From NCBI RefSeq assembly GCF_002217395.1, contig NZ_MUHD01000029.1, forward strand, positions 62,001 through 126,000: a DNA stretch of 64,000 nt, read 5' to 3'. The position numbers and the translations under genes are program-made. This DNA is from Flavobacterium plurextorum (GTDB taxonomy: Bacteria; Bacteroidota; Bacteroidia; Flavobacteriales; Flavobacteriaceae). The notes beneath the pieces are model-generated. The model ran no database searches and was not told where the DNA came from. It saw only the letters and a list, made by a program, of their open reading frames with translations. Of the stretch, positions 51,659-60,944 are shown piece by piece; position 1 is the stretch's first letter; each line of letters opens with the position of its first letter.

Positions 51659-53059
51659 ATGACCGAAAAAGCAGCAGATAACAACGAGAACTTATTTGAT
51701 CCTTTGGCATCAAAAGCAGAACGCTACGATAAAGGAGCAGCGATTAGAAAAGATGTGCCTCGTTCTTCTCATCACGAATGGTCAGCACCAGAAGATAGAG
51801 AAGATCCAATTGCTGTTTTGATAAAAACCAGTATTGGTCGAATTGAAGATTTACTGCCCATTCGATACAGAAGAATGATTGAATCTCCTTTTGCCTTTTA
51901 TAGAGGAGCGGCAGCAATTATGGCAGCAGATTTAGTCAATACTCCAAGTACGGGAATACATTTACAGCTTTGCGGCGATTGTCATTTAATGAATTTTGGC
52001 GGTTTTGCTACTCCAGAACGTAAATTGGTTTTTGATATTAATGATTTTGATGAAACTTTTCCAGGACCTTGGGAATGGGATGTAAAAAGACTCGCGGCAA
52101 GTTTTGCTATAGCTGGAAAATGGAGAAAGTTCTCAAATAAAACCAGTAAAGAATTTGCCTGGCATGTTGCAGACAGTTATAAAAGACACATGCTCGAATA
52201 CAGTAAATTATCGGCACTTCAAATTTGGTATGCCGATATTGATTTGGCAGAACTTATTGAATTAGGAAAAGATGAAGAGCTAAAAGAGTTTCAGCAAAAA
52301 CGAATAAAAAAAGCAGCTGAATCTACTGCGCATGAAAAAGAGTTTGCAAAAATGACTTATTTAGATGGGGTTCGGGCAAAAATAAAAGATGATCCGCCAT
52401 TGATTTATCATCCATCAGGAACAGATGAAAATTATACTTTAAGAGAAGCTAAGCTGATTCATAAACGATATGTAGAATCACTTCCTGAAGATAAACAGAT
52501 TTTATTAAGCCGATATACAATACATGACTTTGCCATAAAAGTGGTAGGTGTAGGAAGTGTTGGAACTCTTTGCGGAATCAGTTTATTAATGTCGGCAAGC
52601 GGTGAACCTATTTTTTTACAGTTTAAAGAAGCCAGACAAAGTGTTTTAGAACCAAATGTAAAAATTAAGGGAAAATACAAGCATCAAGGCGAACGAATTG
52701 TAATGGGACAAAAGTTAATGCAGTCGGCTTCAGATATGTTTTTAGGATGGACAAATGATGATCGAGGCAGGTTTTTTTATATCCGTCAGCTTCGAGATGC
52801 TAAAATAAAACCGGTTATCGAAATAATGAAAGCAGAAAACATGGCTGATTATGCAAAAGCCTGCGGTTGGGCACTTGCAAGAGCTCATGCACGATCAGGA
52901 GATCCTTCAATATTGTCAGGATACATAGGAAACAACGATGAGTTTGCGAATGCAATTTCAAAATTTTCGATTTCATATGCCCATCAAAATGAATTGGATT
53001 ATAATAAATTGGTTGAAGCAGTAAAAGAAGGAAGATTGCCTATTTCGGCAGAAATATAA
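51659..53059 (+). CDS. DUF2252 protein (kinase-like fold)
   Basis: 466 residues, no signal peptide: the only clearly cytoplasmic enzyme in this part of the cluster. DUF2252 hallmarks: PFAFYRGAAAIMAADL, LQLCGDCHLMNFGGF and LVFDINDFDETFPGPWEWD. The GDCHxxNFG and FDINDFD motifs parallel the catalytic and metal loops of aminoglycoside-phosphotransferase-like kinases, so a small-molecule kinase is plausible. Starts 11 bp after the DUF1254 gene. Confidence 0.88.
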   Translation: MTEKAADNNENLFDPLASKAERYDKGAAIRKDVPRSSHHEWSAPEDREDPIAVLIKTSIGRIEDLLPIRYRRMIESPFAFYRGAAAIMAADLVNTPSTGIHLQLCGDCHLMNFGGFATPERKLVFDINDFDETFPGPWEWDVKRLAASFAIAGKWRKFSNKTSKEFAWHVADSYKRHMLEYSKLSALQIWYADIDLAELIELGKDEELKEFQQKRIKKAAESTAHEKEFAKMTYLDGVRAKIKDDPPLIYHPSGTDENYTLREAKLIHKRYVESLPEDKQILLSRYTIHDFAIKVVGVGSVGTLCGISLLMSASGEPIFLQFKEARQSVLEPNVKIKGKYKHQGERIVMGQKLMQSASDMFLGWTNDDRGRFFYIRQLRDAKIKPVIEIMKAENMADYAKACGWALARAHARSGDPSILSGYIGNNDEFANAISKFSISYAHQNELDYNKLVEAVKEGRLPISAEI

Positions 53060-53085
53060 TTTTCGTTAATTAAATAATTGTAAGT

Positions 53086-53826
53086 ATGAGTAAAAAAATT
53101 ATGTTTTTAATCGGTTTTGCTATTATAACAATTACAATGCAAAGCCAGACAACAAGAATTGATTCTGCAGCAGTTTATATTTTGCATAGAACCACAGAAT
53201 CATTGCAATACATAAAATCATGCAGTTTTAAATCGATAATGACTTACGATATTTCTAACGAAAGTCTCGGATTAATTAAGCACTCGATAAATGAAAAAGT
53301 TTCGATCAAATTTCCAGATAAACTAAAAATTACTTCAACTGGAGATAAAGGAAACAGAAGTTTATGGTATAACGGCAAGAGTTTATACTATTATTCTTTT
53401 GATAATAATACATATGCAACTGCAGCCGCACCAAAAACGGTTATAGAAACCATTGACGAAACCAGCAAAAAATTCGGAATTGAATTTCCTGCGGCTGATT
53501 TTTTTTACGAAACATTCTTAGATGATCTTAAGGCAGAAAAAGGAAACTTAATTTATTTAGGTAAAACTATTATTGACGACAAAGAATGTTTTCATATTGC
53601 TGGTGCAGATAAAAACAAAAGTTTTCAATTCTGGATTGGAAGCGATGATTTTTTCCTGCCTGTAAAAATGGTAATAGTTTATACTAATGATAAAGACAAG
53701 CCTCAATATGAAGCGGTATACAAAGATTGGGTTGTAAATCCAGATTTCCCCGATTATATGTTTGAATTTGCAGCCCCGCCAAAGGCTGTAAAAGTTCCCC
53801 TTAAGGAAAGAGAAACGAAAAAATAA
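53086..53826 (+). CDS. DUF2092-type periplasmic protein
   Basis: 246 residues with signal peptide (KIMFLIGFAIITITMQSQ). The mature part is beta-rich (KLKITSTGDKGNRSLWYNGK, LYYYSFDNNTYATAAAP), resembling the lipoprotein-carrier (LolA-like) fold to which DUF2092 has been related. Could bind a lipid or hydrophobic ligand in the periplasm. 26 bp after the DUF2252 gene, 20 bp before the next gene. Confidence 0.75.
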   Translation: MSKKIMFLIGFAIITITMQSQTTRIDSAAVYILHRTTESLQYIKSCSFKSIMTYDISNESLGLIKHSINEKVSIKFPDKLKITSTGDKGNRSLWYNGKSLYYYSFDNNTYATAAAPKTVIETIDETSKKFGIEFPAADFFYETFLDDLKAEKGNLIYLGKTIIDDKECFHIAGADKNKSFQFWIGSDDFFLPVKMVIVYTNDKDKPQYEAVYKDWVVNPDFPDYMFEFAAPPKAVKVPLKERETKK

Positions 53827-53846
53827 TCATCTAAAATTCTACAACC

Positions 53847-54596
53847 ATGAAATTAGATTTACTAAAACATATAAAAGTATTTGTTGCTGCTGTAGTATTT
53901 GTAATAATGCTGATTGTTCCAGAATCTGCAAATGCACAACGATTTGGTCATTTTACACCTCACGCAGTGATGCCGAGACCAATGCCGATACATCCGCCAT
54001 CACCACGACCAATTCCACCTACGCCAAGACCAATACCTCCAGGTCCGCGTCCAATTCCGCCTGGACCGCGACCAATACCTCCGCATCCTTATCCTAGACC
54101 ATTGCCTCCGCCTCCGTTTCATCCTTATCCGGTGCCGTATCCTTACATCTATCATCCGTTTGTTCCTTATTATTGGGGACCAACATGGTATCCGATAGGA
54201 TTTTTTGCGGCCACATTGACTACAGCCGCAATTATCATTTCAGTTGAGGATAATCAATACAATTATGATGATGGAGTTTATTATGTAAAAGATTCAGGCG
54301 GTTACAAAGTAGTTCCAGCACCTTTGGGAGCAACTATTTCTGAATTGCCAAAAGGTTATGTGACCATTAATGTCTCTGGTGTTGACTATTATTACTATGG
54401 AGGAACTTATTATACTAAAGATACCTCAAAATATAAAGTAGTAAATGCGCCCGTAGGAGCTATAGTTACACATTTGCCGGAAGGATCTGAAGAGAAAACA
54501 ATAGACGGGCAAAAATATATGATTTATAATAATGTTTACTATCAGCCAATTTCACAAGACGGTCAAGATAGTTATGTAGTTGTACAAGGTAAATAG
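53847..54596 (+). CDS. DUF6515-like protein with proline-rich repeats
   Basis: 249 residues. Signal peptide to SANAQ, then about 60 residues of PRPIPPxP repeats (residues ~44-105; tandem RPIPPGP units), one hydrophobic stretch (~116-135), and two or three YYxxGxYY repeats (YDDGVYYVKDSGGYKVV; YYGGTYYTKDTSKYKVV; IYNNVYYQP). Each ends in xAPxGA, as in DUF6515 proteins. Probably a cell-envelope protein spanning the periplasm with its Pro-rich linker. The DNA repeats behind the linker could vary in number. Confidence 0.75.
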   Translation: MKLDLLKHIKVFVAAVVFVIMLIVPESANAQRFGHFTPHAVMPRPMPIHPPSPRPIPPTPRPIPPGPRPIPPGPRPIPPHPYPRPLPPPPFHPYPVPYPYIYHPFVPYYWGPTWYPIGFFAATLTTAAIIISVEDNQYNYDDGVYYVKDSGGYKVVPAPLGATISELPKGYVTINVSGVDYYYYGGTYYTKDTSKYKVVNAPVGAIVTHLPEGSEEKTIDGQKYMIYNNVYYQPISQDGQDSYVVVQGK

Positions 54597-54699
54597 AAAA
54601 GGTTCAACTGCTAATTTAATTTGTTTTAGAAAAGGAATGTTTGATAAAAATAAGTAAGAATATTTTGCAAACAATTATGTTAAATTAAATAAAATAATT

Positions 54700-54707
54700 T
54701 ATCTTTG
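54700..54707 (+). promoter_or_regulatory. -7 box upstream of the DUF4136 gene
   Basis: TATCTTTG matches TAnnTTTG; no well-spaced TTTG upstream. It implies a leader of about 135 nt and a possible internal promoter in the cluster. Confidence 0.4.
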
Positions 54708-54850
54708 AGAGTGTAAAAATAAGCTGTTTACGAAAAATTAACATTGGTAACATACAGTTTAAGAGTTATATAGACGTTCATTCTCAGATTTTTCGGAATT
54801 TTAATAATTTGAAGTTAAACTAATTTAATCATTAATTTAAATACCACACT

Positions 54851-55429
54851 ATGAATATTAAAAGAACAAATCTTCGCATAATCCCAATGATAGTATTGGG
54901 CTTACTTTATAGCTGCTCCCCAACAGTAAAAGTTACAACTGATTATGATCATGCCGCAAATTTTAGTGAATATAAAACTTTTGCAGTTTATGATTTAAAA
55001 ACACAACAAGGTCAAGTAAACCAGCTAAATATTGACCGAGTTACGAAAGCAATTCGTGCTGAAATGATCTCAAAAGGATTTACTGAAAGTTCAAATCCTG
55101 ACTTAAAAGTAAATGCTGTTTCAATCTTAAAAAATAAAACCTCAGTTTCTGCTAACACAGATTTTTATGGATATGGCGGAATGTATCGTCCATACGGATA
55201 TTGGGGAGGCGGCGCAATGATGGGCGGCGCAAACACAACATTTAATAGTTATGATTATGTTGACGGCTCATTGGTCATTGATATAGTTTCTACAAAAACA
55301 GACAAACTGGTTTGGCAAGGAATAGGAAATGCCGAAATAGACAATAAACCAGATAATCCTGAAGAATTTATTAATAGTTCTATTAAAAAAATATTAGCAG
55401 GATTTCCTCCAGGCTTAGCAAAAAAATAG
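54851..55429 (+). CDS. DUF4136 lipoprotein
   Basis: 192 residues, lipobox LGLLYSC (Cys near 19). DUF4136 pattern: VKVTTDYDHAANFSEYKTFAVYD near the N-terminus and VDGSLVIDIVSTKTDKLVWQG in the second half. A Gly/Tyr/Met-rich loop (YGGMYRPYGYWGGGAMMGG) lies between. Periplasm-facing lipoprotein of unknown function, common in Bacteroidota. Separate from the preceding gene by 254 bp with its own promoter candidate. Confidence 0.85.
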   Translation: MNIKRTNLRIIPMIVLGLLYSCSPTVKVTTDYDHAANFSEYKTFAVYDLKTQQGQVNQLNIDRVTKAIRAEMISKGFTESSNPDLKVNAVSILKNKTSVSANTDFYGYGGMYRPYGYWGGGAMMGGANTTFNSYDYVDGSLVIDIVSTKTDKLVWQGIGNAEIDNKPDNPEEFINSSIKKILAGFPPGLAKK

Positions 55430-55573
55430 CTTTGAAACTTATTTCCATAACAGCTGTACTTTTCGTTTAGAACAAGTGCAGCGGTTATGAAAATGTGAAC
55501 TGTAACTTTTTTTTTTAAGTATTTAGATACTCAATAAAAAAGGAAGATATTCATTATATTAAGCTTAAAGCGT

Positions 55574-56767
55574 ATGGCCGATATAGTACTTTCAATTTTC
55601 TTTTTTATAGCAGCAATTGTTGGTTTTGCAACCTCTTTTATGGTTCTGTTTTCAAAGAAAAACTACTCAAAAAGTTTTTTTCTAGGACTATTTTTGTTTA
55701 GCCTGACCGTTGTCAGTATTTACAATTTCTATTTATCGGCAAATATTTTTAAAGCCTTTCCTGATTTATTTATGATTACAAAATCATTTATTTTTCTAGC
55801 GGCTCCCAGTGCATTTTTGTACGTGAGAAGTGTTTTGTTCCCGGAGATCGTTTTTAAAAAATTTGACTGGCTTCATTTTGTACCATTTGTCGTTTACTTT
55901 TTGCTCACAGTTTTAGTTTGGATAGGAAATTATAGTGATAGTAATTTTATTGCTTATGTTTCTGCCAAAATCAACAGTCCTTTCTCTATCTTGAGTTTGG
56001 GTACTTGGTTGATGTATGCTTTTTGCCAGACTATGATGATTTTAAATTATGATTTAGAAAAATTTAAAGGCAATCATCTTCATAAAATAAAGACTTTAAA
56101 ATGGATCAGAATTTATAATTTGATGATCTTGTTTTTATTCTCAACTCTCTTTGTGCATTTCTTTTTGATTAGTAAAACAGGTACTATCGATTTTTCCTGC
56201 TGTGTTTTAATTTCACTAGTTCTTATTTTTACTGTCGGATGGCTTTATTTTACGCCTCATATTTTTCATGACAAGAATACGGTTGATACTCTCGATTTTG
56301 TTGAGGACAATCTGATTACCGTTGCATCTAGAGAAGTAAAAAACAGCTTGCCAATTGTTAAAGAGTTAACTCCAGAAAAAAAACAAATCTATATAACTAA
56401 ATTAGAAAGCATATTTGATTCGAAAAAACTCTTTTTGAAAAAAGATCTAGTAATTCGTGATGTAGCTGATGAAACAGGAATTTCAGTTAACAATCTTTCT
56501 AATTTAATTAACTCAGAATTTAATCTTCACTTTCAAGACTATATTAATTTAAAAAGAATTGAGTTTTTTAAAGAAAAAATCAATGACTCTGACTGGAAAG
56601 GTTTATCCTTAGAAGGAATGGCTTGGGCTTCAGGATTTAAGTCTCGAACAACTTGTTTTAGAGCTTTTATTAAACATACTGGAAAATCTCCTTCAGAATA
56701 TTTTAGAGTTATCAGAATTAGTCCTGAAAAGTCAACTGCCTATTTTTTAAAACAGTCTCCAAACTAA
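55574..56767 (+). CDS. Membrane-anchored AraC-family transcriptional regulator
   Basis: 397 residues: about seven N-terminal membrane helices (~1-225), then a C-terminal AraC DNA-binding domain (~275-385) with both helix-turn-helices (VIRDVADETGISVNNLSNLIN; LEGMAWASGFKSRTTCFRAF) and the C-terminal KHTGKSPSEYFR. This architecture senses a membrane or extracellular signal. Located inside the envelope cluster, so it is the natural candidate regulator of the surrounding genes. Confidence 0.9.
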   Translation: MADIVLSIFFFIAAIVGFATSFMVLFSKKNYSKSFFLGLFLFSLTVVSIYNFYLSANIFKAFPDLFMITKSFIFLAAPSAFLYVRSVLFPEIVFKKFDWLHFVPFVVYFLLTVLVWIGNYSDSNFIAYVSAKINSPFSILSLGTWLMYAFCQTMMILNYDLEKFKGNHLHKIKTLKWIRIYNLMILFLFSTLFVHFFLISKTGTIDFSCCVLISLVLIFTVGWLYFTPHIFHDKNTVDTLDFVEDNLITVASREVKNSLPIVKELTPEKKQIYITKLESIFDSKKLFLKKDLVIRDVADETGISVNNLSNLINSEFNLHFQDYINLKRIEFFKEKINDSDWKGLSLEGMAWASGFKSRTTCFRAFIKHTGKSPSEYFRVIRISPEKSTAYFLKQSPN

Positions 56768-56825
56768 AAAAGAATTGTCTGCAGAGATTGAATTTGAAGA
56801 AGTACTAAATTTAAATTAAGAGATT

Positions 56826-57791
56826 ATGACAACGAAATTTAATAGTTACACACAAATAAAATCAACACTGACATTAATTCTTTTATTCGCTTATTTTTTT
56901 GGCTACTCGCAATTAAAAGGCGGGCACATACTTGGATCATCTGGATTACAGTCTGGAACTCAAGCACCAGCCAATAATTTAAGTTTGTATGTGCCGGGGT
57001 ATTTTTATGAAGCCGGTTCCTTACGGAATTCTGATGGAGATAAATCAATTGCAAATCCAGATATCAACATGTTTATTACGGGTGTTGGAGCTAATTATGT
57101 AAGTGATTTCAAAATTTTAGGAGCCAATTACGGAGCAAGTATTTTATTCGCTTTTGCATCAAATACTATTCAGGGCAGTTATGTAGATTCAAAAAGTCCT
57201 TTTGCTTTTACAGATATGCTTGTGCAGCCAATTCAATTAGGCTGGCATAATAAAAGAGCAGATTTTGTTTTCAGTTATCAATTATATCTTCCAACAGGAA
57301 AATATGAACTGGGAGCAAGTAATAATAGCGGACTTGGAATGTTTATGAATGAACTTTCGGCAGGAACGACTTTGTTTTTTAATGATAAAAAAACATTTCA
57401 TTTTTCGGCTTTAGCTGCTTACGAAATGAATGGTAAAAAGAAAGACACTAATATAAAAACAGGAGATATTTTAAGTATTGAAGGCGGTTTAGGTAAAACA
57501 TTTTATATGATGAATGCAGAAAAAACCGCTCCAAAAGGAATACTTAATGCGGGATTAATTTACTATTTGCAGTATAAAGTATCACATGATGAAATTCCGG
57601 CGGGAACTCTAGTGCTTGAACCAAGCAAAGATAGAGTTGGAGCATTAGGTGCTGAGGTGAACTACTTTCATATTGGCTGTAAAACATCTGCAGGATTGCG
57701 ATGGGTTTCAGAGATTGGTGCTGTGAACAGATTTCAAGGAAATACTTTTTTTCTAACATTGGCTCATGTCTTCAGCTTTGCAAAAGAATAG
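56826..57791 (+). CDS. Outer-membrane channel-like protein, second copy (SphA/MetA-pathway type)
   Basis: 321 residues; signal peptide ending YFFGYSQ. N-terminal GGHILGSSGLQSGTQAPANN and LYVPGYFYEA are typical of transporter-like barrels annotated in the phenol MetA-pathway group; beta-strand periodicity continues to the C-terminal FLTLAHVFSF. Probably forms a channel for hydrophobic or aromatic compounds. 58 bp after the AraC regulator, 71 bp before the Omp85-like gene. Confidence 0.75.
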   Translation: MTTKFNSYTQIKSTLTLILLFAYFFGYSQLKGGHILGSSGLQSGTQAPANNLSLYVPGYFYEAGSLRNSDGDKSIANPDINMFITGVGANYVSDFKILGANYGASILFAFASNTIQGSYVDSKSPFAFTDMLVQPIQLGWHNKRADFVFSYQLYLPTGKYELGASNNSGLGMFMNELSAGTTLFFNDKKTFHFSALAAYEMNGKKKDTNIKTGDILSIEGGLGKTFYMMNAEKTAPKGILNAGLIYYLQYKVSHDEIPAGTLVLEPSKDRVGALGAEVNYFHIGCKTSAGLRWVSEIGAVNRFQGNTFFLTLAHVFSFAKE

Positions 57792-57862
57792 TTTAAGAAA
57801 CTAATCGCTGGTTAAATGGTTGATGCTTATTTATAAAATCAATAAATCTTAAATTAATTTAA

Positions 57863-59050
57863 ATGAAAAAAAACTATTCAGATCCAGTGATAAAAAACAG
57901 AGTTTTTTTTCAGAAATTAATTTTCATTTTTGCATTTTGTCTTTTTTCGTGTCATACAATTATGGGACAAAAACAGCATATAAGTGTAAAAGATTCTCTA
58001 GATGGAGCTTTCGATTTGAGTGATTATATCATTTATGCACATGGTTTTATTGTAGTGCCAACTGTTATTACCGAACCGGCTTTGGGAGGAATAGGAGGAG
58101 CATTGGTACCAATTTTTCTTAAAAAGCGCCCGCCGGTAATAGATGAAAATGGAAAAAAACGATTTATAAATCCAGATATAACAGGTGGAATTGGGATGTA
58201 TACTGGAAATAAAAGCTGGATGGCAGGTGCTTTTCGTTCTGCAACTTTAGTTAAACCCAGAATACTATATCGCGTTATGGCAGGCTATGGCGATATGAAC
58301 TTATCATTTTACGAAAACAATCTGCCAAATGGAAAAGATCAGGAATTCAAACTCAATTTTAGATCTACTGTTTTTTATACACAATGGTTAAAGCAGTTTA
58401 GAAACGCGAAATGGAGTGCTGGGCCGCAATATCTTCTTTTAAATTCTAAAATAAATTTACCAGACATCAATATCCCTCCGCCATTTGTTCAGCCAGGAGA
58501 TATTAAAAGTACCGTAAGCCAGCTTGGAGCCGCCATTCAGTTTGATGGACGCGATAATATATTTACACCAGATAAAGGGATAAGACTACAGTCAGACTTT
58601 TTTTGGTCAGATGATGCAATAGGCAGTGATTATGATGCTTGGCGCGTTAATTTATCAGCAATAGGCTATTATCCTTTAACAAAAAAATTAATCGGCGGAC
58701 TTAGGATAGAAGGAGAGCAGGCGTTTGGAAGTCCGCCTTTTTATCTTCGTCCAGGTATTAATTTAAGAGGAATTCCTGCAGCCCGATATCAAGGTAAAAC
58801 CAGTATTGTAACCGAAGGAGAATTACGTTGGGATTTGTACAGAAGATGGAGTTTAATGGGATTTGGCGGTGTAGCAAGCGCATTTAATGATTGGGATAAA
58901 GCTTTTGCAAAACCTGTAGTTTACAGCTACGGAACAGGGTTTAGATACTTAGTTGCCAGAAAGTTTAAACTCAGAATGGGAGTTGATGTTGCAAAAGGTC
59001 CAGAAGATTGGGCTTATTACATTGTTTTTGGCAGTAATTGGTTAAGATAA
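57863..59050 (+). CDS. Omp85/BamA-like outer-membrane barrel without POTRA domains
   Basis: 395 residues, signal region ending HTIMGQ. The sequence goes directly into a barrel: VVPTVITEPALGGIGGALVPIF, strands ILYRVMAGYGDMNLSFYEN and WSAGPQYLLLNSKI, and the C-terminal LVARKFKLRMGVDVAKGPEDWAYYIVFGSNW region, as in surface-antigen D15/patatin-associated barrels. At this length there is no room for multiple POTRA repeats. It may export or assemble a partner from the same cluster. Confidence 0.8.
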   Translation: MKKNYSDPVIKNRVFFQKLIFIFAFCLFSCHTIMGQKQHISVKDSLDGAFDLSDYIIYAHGFIVVPTVITEPALGGIGGALVPIFLKKRPPVIDENGKKRFINPDITGGIGMYTGNKSWMAGAFRSATLVKPRILYRVMAGYGDMNLSFYENNLPNGKDQEFKLNFRSTVFYTQWLKQFRNAKWSAGPQYLLLNSKINLPDINIPPPFVQPGDIKSTVSQLGAAIQFDGRDNIFTPDKGIRLQSDFFWSDDAIGSDYDAWRVNLSAIGYYPLTKKLIGGLRIEGEQAFGSPPFYLRPGINLRGIPAARYQGKTSIVTEGELRWDLYRRWSLMGFGGVASAFNDWDKAFAKPVVYSYGTGFRYLVARKFKLRMGVDVAKGPEDWAYYIVFGSNWLR

Positions 59051-59089
59051 AAAAATATGTAAGAAGTTACTTTTTAAAAATATAATACA

Positions 59090-59126
59090 AAAGCCTCTGT
59101 AGACATCTCTATAGAGGCTTTTTGTA
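59090..59126 (+). terminator. Terminator of the envelope cluster
   Basis: Aagcctct / agaggctt stem with a short T-run, 40 bp after the Omp85-like gene. Confidence 0.7.
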
Positions 59127-59255
59127 ATAAATACTTTGATAATAAGAGATATTAAGAAAAAATTAACAGTTGTGTTTCGCACAAATACTTTAATATTTAA
59201 TTGTTTTGTAACAAAAATAAAATAAAGGCTACTAATTAGTCAACTATTTAAATCA

Positions 59256-60458
59256 TTGATTATGTATAAAATTACGATGAAATCAGTTTTCGTTGCATCA
59301 GCATTTTTGGTTGGTGTGAGCAGCTGTTTTGCGCAGGACATTTTGGTAAATTCATTAAAGCTGAATGCAAGTGATAAAAGTAAAGAGAACTTTAAATTCA
59401 CTGAAGTAATTAACTTAGGAACAACTTCTGTAAAATCTCAAGGATCATCAGGAACTTGTTGGAGTTACTCAACAAACTCATTTTTAGAGTCAGAAATGAT
59501 TCGTTTAGGAAAACAACCAGTAGAGTTGTCTCAAATTTTTTCTGCAAGAAATGTTTATGTAGAAAAAGGAGTGAATTATGTTCGTATGCATGGAGCGATT
59601 TCTCTAGGTGATGGTGGTGCTTTGCATGATGTAATCAATATGTATAAAAAATACGGAACTGTTCCTAGAGAAGTTTATACAGGATTAAACTACGGTACAG
59701 ACAAAAATAAATTTGGTGAAATGGGAGCTTTAATCGAAGCAGTTCTTGCGGCGGTAGTTAAAAATCCAAATGGTGAATTAACACCAAACTGGCAAAAAGC
59801 GTATGCAGCCGTTATTGATTCATATTTAGGAAAAGTGCCGGATAATTTTAATTATAAAGGAAAAAATTATACACCACAATCTTTCGCTAAAGAAGTAGTT
59901 GGAATTAATCCAGACGAGTATATCGAAATGTCATCTTTTACAACATCTCCATATTACCAAAAAACAACTATGATGGTGCCAGACAACTGGTCATTAGATC
60001 AAGTTTACAACGTAAAAGTAAACGATATGACAGATGTAATTGACAATGCTTTGAAAAAAGGATATACAGTTGCATGGGCGACAGATGTGAGCGAGAAAAG
60101 TTTCAGCTGGAAAAATGGTGTGGCTTACGTTGCAACAAAGAAATTTGATGACATGACAGCCGAAGAAAAAGCAGATATGTTTAACGGACCAAAAGCAGAA
60201 CCAGAAATCACTCCAGAAATGCGTCAAACAGCGTTTGATAACTACACAACAACAGATGACCACGGAATGCATATTATTGGACTTGCAAAAGATCAATCAG
60301 GTAAAGAATACTATATCGTAAAAAATTCTTGGGGAGAAACAAATGACTACAAAGGTTTCTTATTTGTAACTAAGAATTTCGTAAAATATAAAACTACTGC
60401 CTTAATGGTAAATAAAGGAGGAATTCCAACTGACATTGCTAAAAAATTAGGAGTGTAA
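59256..60458 (+). CDS. C1 family cysteine peptidase (aminopeptidase C/bleomycin-hydrolase-like), exported
   Basis: 400 residues. Signal peptide (VFVASAFLVGVSSCFAQ). Papain-fold active site: Gln and Cys in VKSQGSSGTCWSYSTNSFL (Cys near 67), His in TTDDHGMHIIGLA (near 335) and Asn in YIVKNSWGETNDYKGF. The spacing fits PepC/bleomycin-hydrolase-like enzymes, but with a secretion signal. Its 3' end and terminator are duplicated as a remnant 650 bp further on. Confidence 0.9.
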   Translation: MIMYKITMKSVFVASAFLVGVSSCFAQDILVNSLKLNASDKSKENFKFTEVINLGTTSVKSQGSSGTCWSYSTNSFLESEMIRLGKQPVELSQIFSARNVYVEKGVNYVRMHGAISLGDGGALHDVINMYKKYGTVPREVYTGLNYGTDKNKFGEMGALIEAVLAAVVKNPNGELTPNWQKAYAAVIDSYLGKVPDNFNYKGKNYTPQSFAKEVVGINPDEYIEMSSFTTSPYYQKTTMMVPDNWSLDQVYNVKVNDMTDVIDNALKKGYTVAWATDVSEKSFSWKNGVAYVATKKFDDMTAEEKADMFNGPKAEPEITPEMRQTAFDNYTTTDDHGMHIIGLAKDQSGKEYYIVKNSWGETNDYKGFLFVTKNFVKYKTTALMVNKGGIPTDIAKKLGV

Positions 60459-60484
60459 GTTTGATTCAAACTTTTGAAAAATAA

Positions 60485-60521
60485 AAAAGCGCTGCAATAG
60501 AATTTGCAGCGCTTTTTTTTA
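60485..60521 (+). terminator. Peptidase gene terminator
   Basis: Aagcgctgcaa-tagaa-tttgcagcgctt followed by eight T; an equivalent hairpin occurs at 61150-61186. Confidence 0.85.
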
Positions 60522-60548
60522 TGATAATTGTGTTTTAAAAAGAAAGTT

Positions 60549-60944
60549 CTATTTCCCTTTCAACAACTTCTCTAAATATTCAACTTTATCTTTCTCAGCC
60601 TGAACCAAACGTTCGAAAAGTTCTACGACTTTATCAAGAGGATTGAAATTGCAATTATGATTTACTACTGGTCCACCATTAATAACAGAACCGTCGTAAT
60701 TATTTTGAATATTGTTTAAAACCGCTTCTTCAGAGAAATTTTTAATTCCTTCAACAGTTACGCCTAATATTTCGGCAATTGCCTGAAGTTTTTCATCATC
60801 AACTGTTTCGCTGTTTTCAATAATCGAAATAGTCTGCTGGGTTGTGCCTAAAGCCTGTGCCAAAGCTTCCTGTTTCATATCGCGAAGTTCACGAATACGG
60901 CTTATTTTTCGCCCTATATGATTTGGTTTTGTTAGTGTGCTCAT
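60549..60944 (-). CDS. XRE-family helix-turn-helix regulator
   Basis: 131 residues. HTH_3 domain at about 12-65: KISRIRELRDMKQEALAQAL, then GTTQQTISIIENSETVDDEKL. The C-terminal part has an Asn/Gly-rich segment (NNYDGSVINGGPVVNHNCNF) followed by a short coiled coil (LFERLVQAEKDKVEYLEKLL). This layout is common in Bacteroidota regulators of unknown target. Divergent from the TPR gene region and convergent with the peptidase gene. Confidence 0.88.
   Translation of the reverse strand: MSTLTKPNHIGRKISRIRELRDMKQEALAQALGTTQQTISIIENSETVDDEKLQAIAEILGVTVEGIKNFSEEAVLNNIQNNYDGSVINGGPVVNHNCNFNPLDKVVELFERLVQAEKDKVEYLEKLLKGK

Noticed and set aside
59994..60296. 100-residue minus-strand ORF in the peptidase gene
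   Set aside because: Cys/His/Phe-rich antisense shadow of the peptidase active-site region.
60549..60944. XRE regulator as antitoxin of a toxin-antitoxin pair
   Set aside because: No adjacent small toxin ORF on the same strand; it stands alone between other genes.
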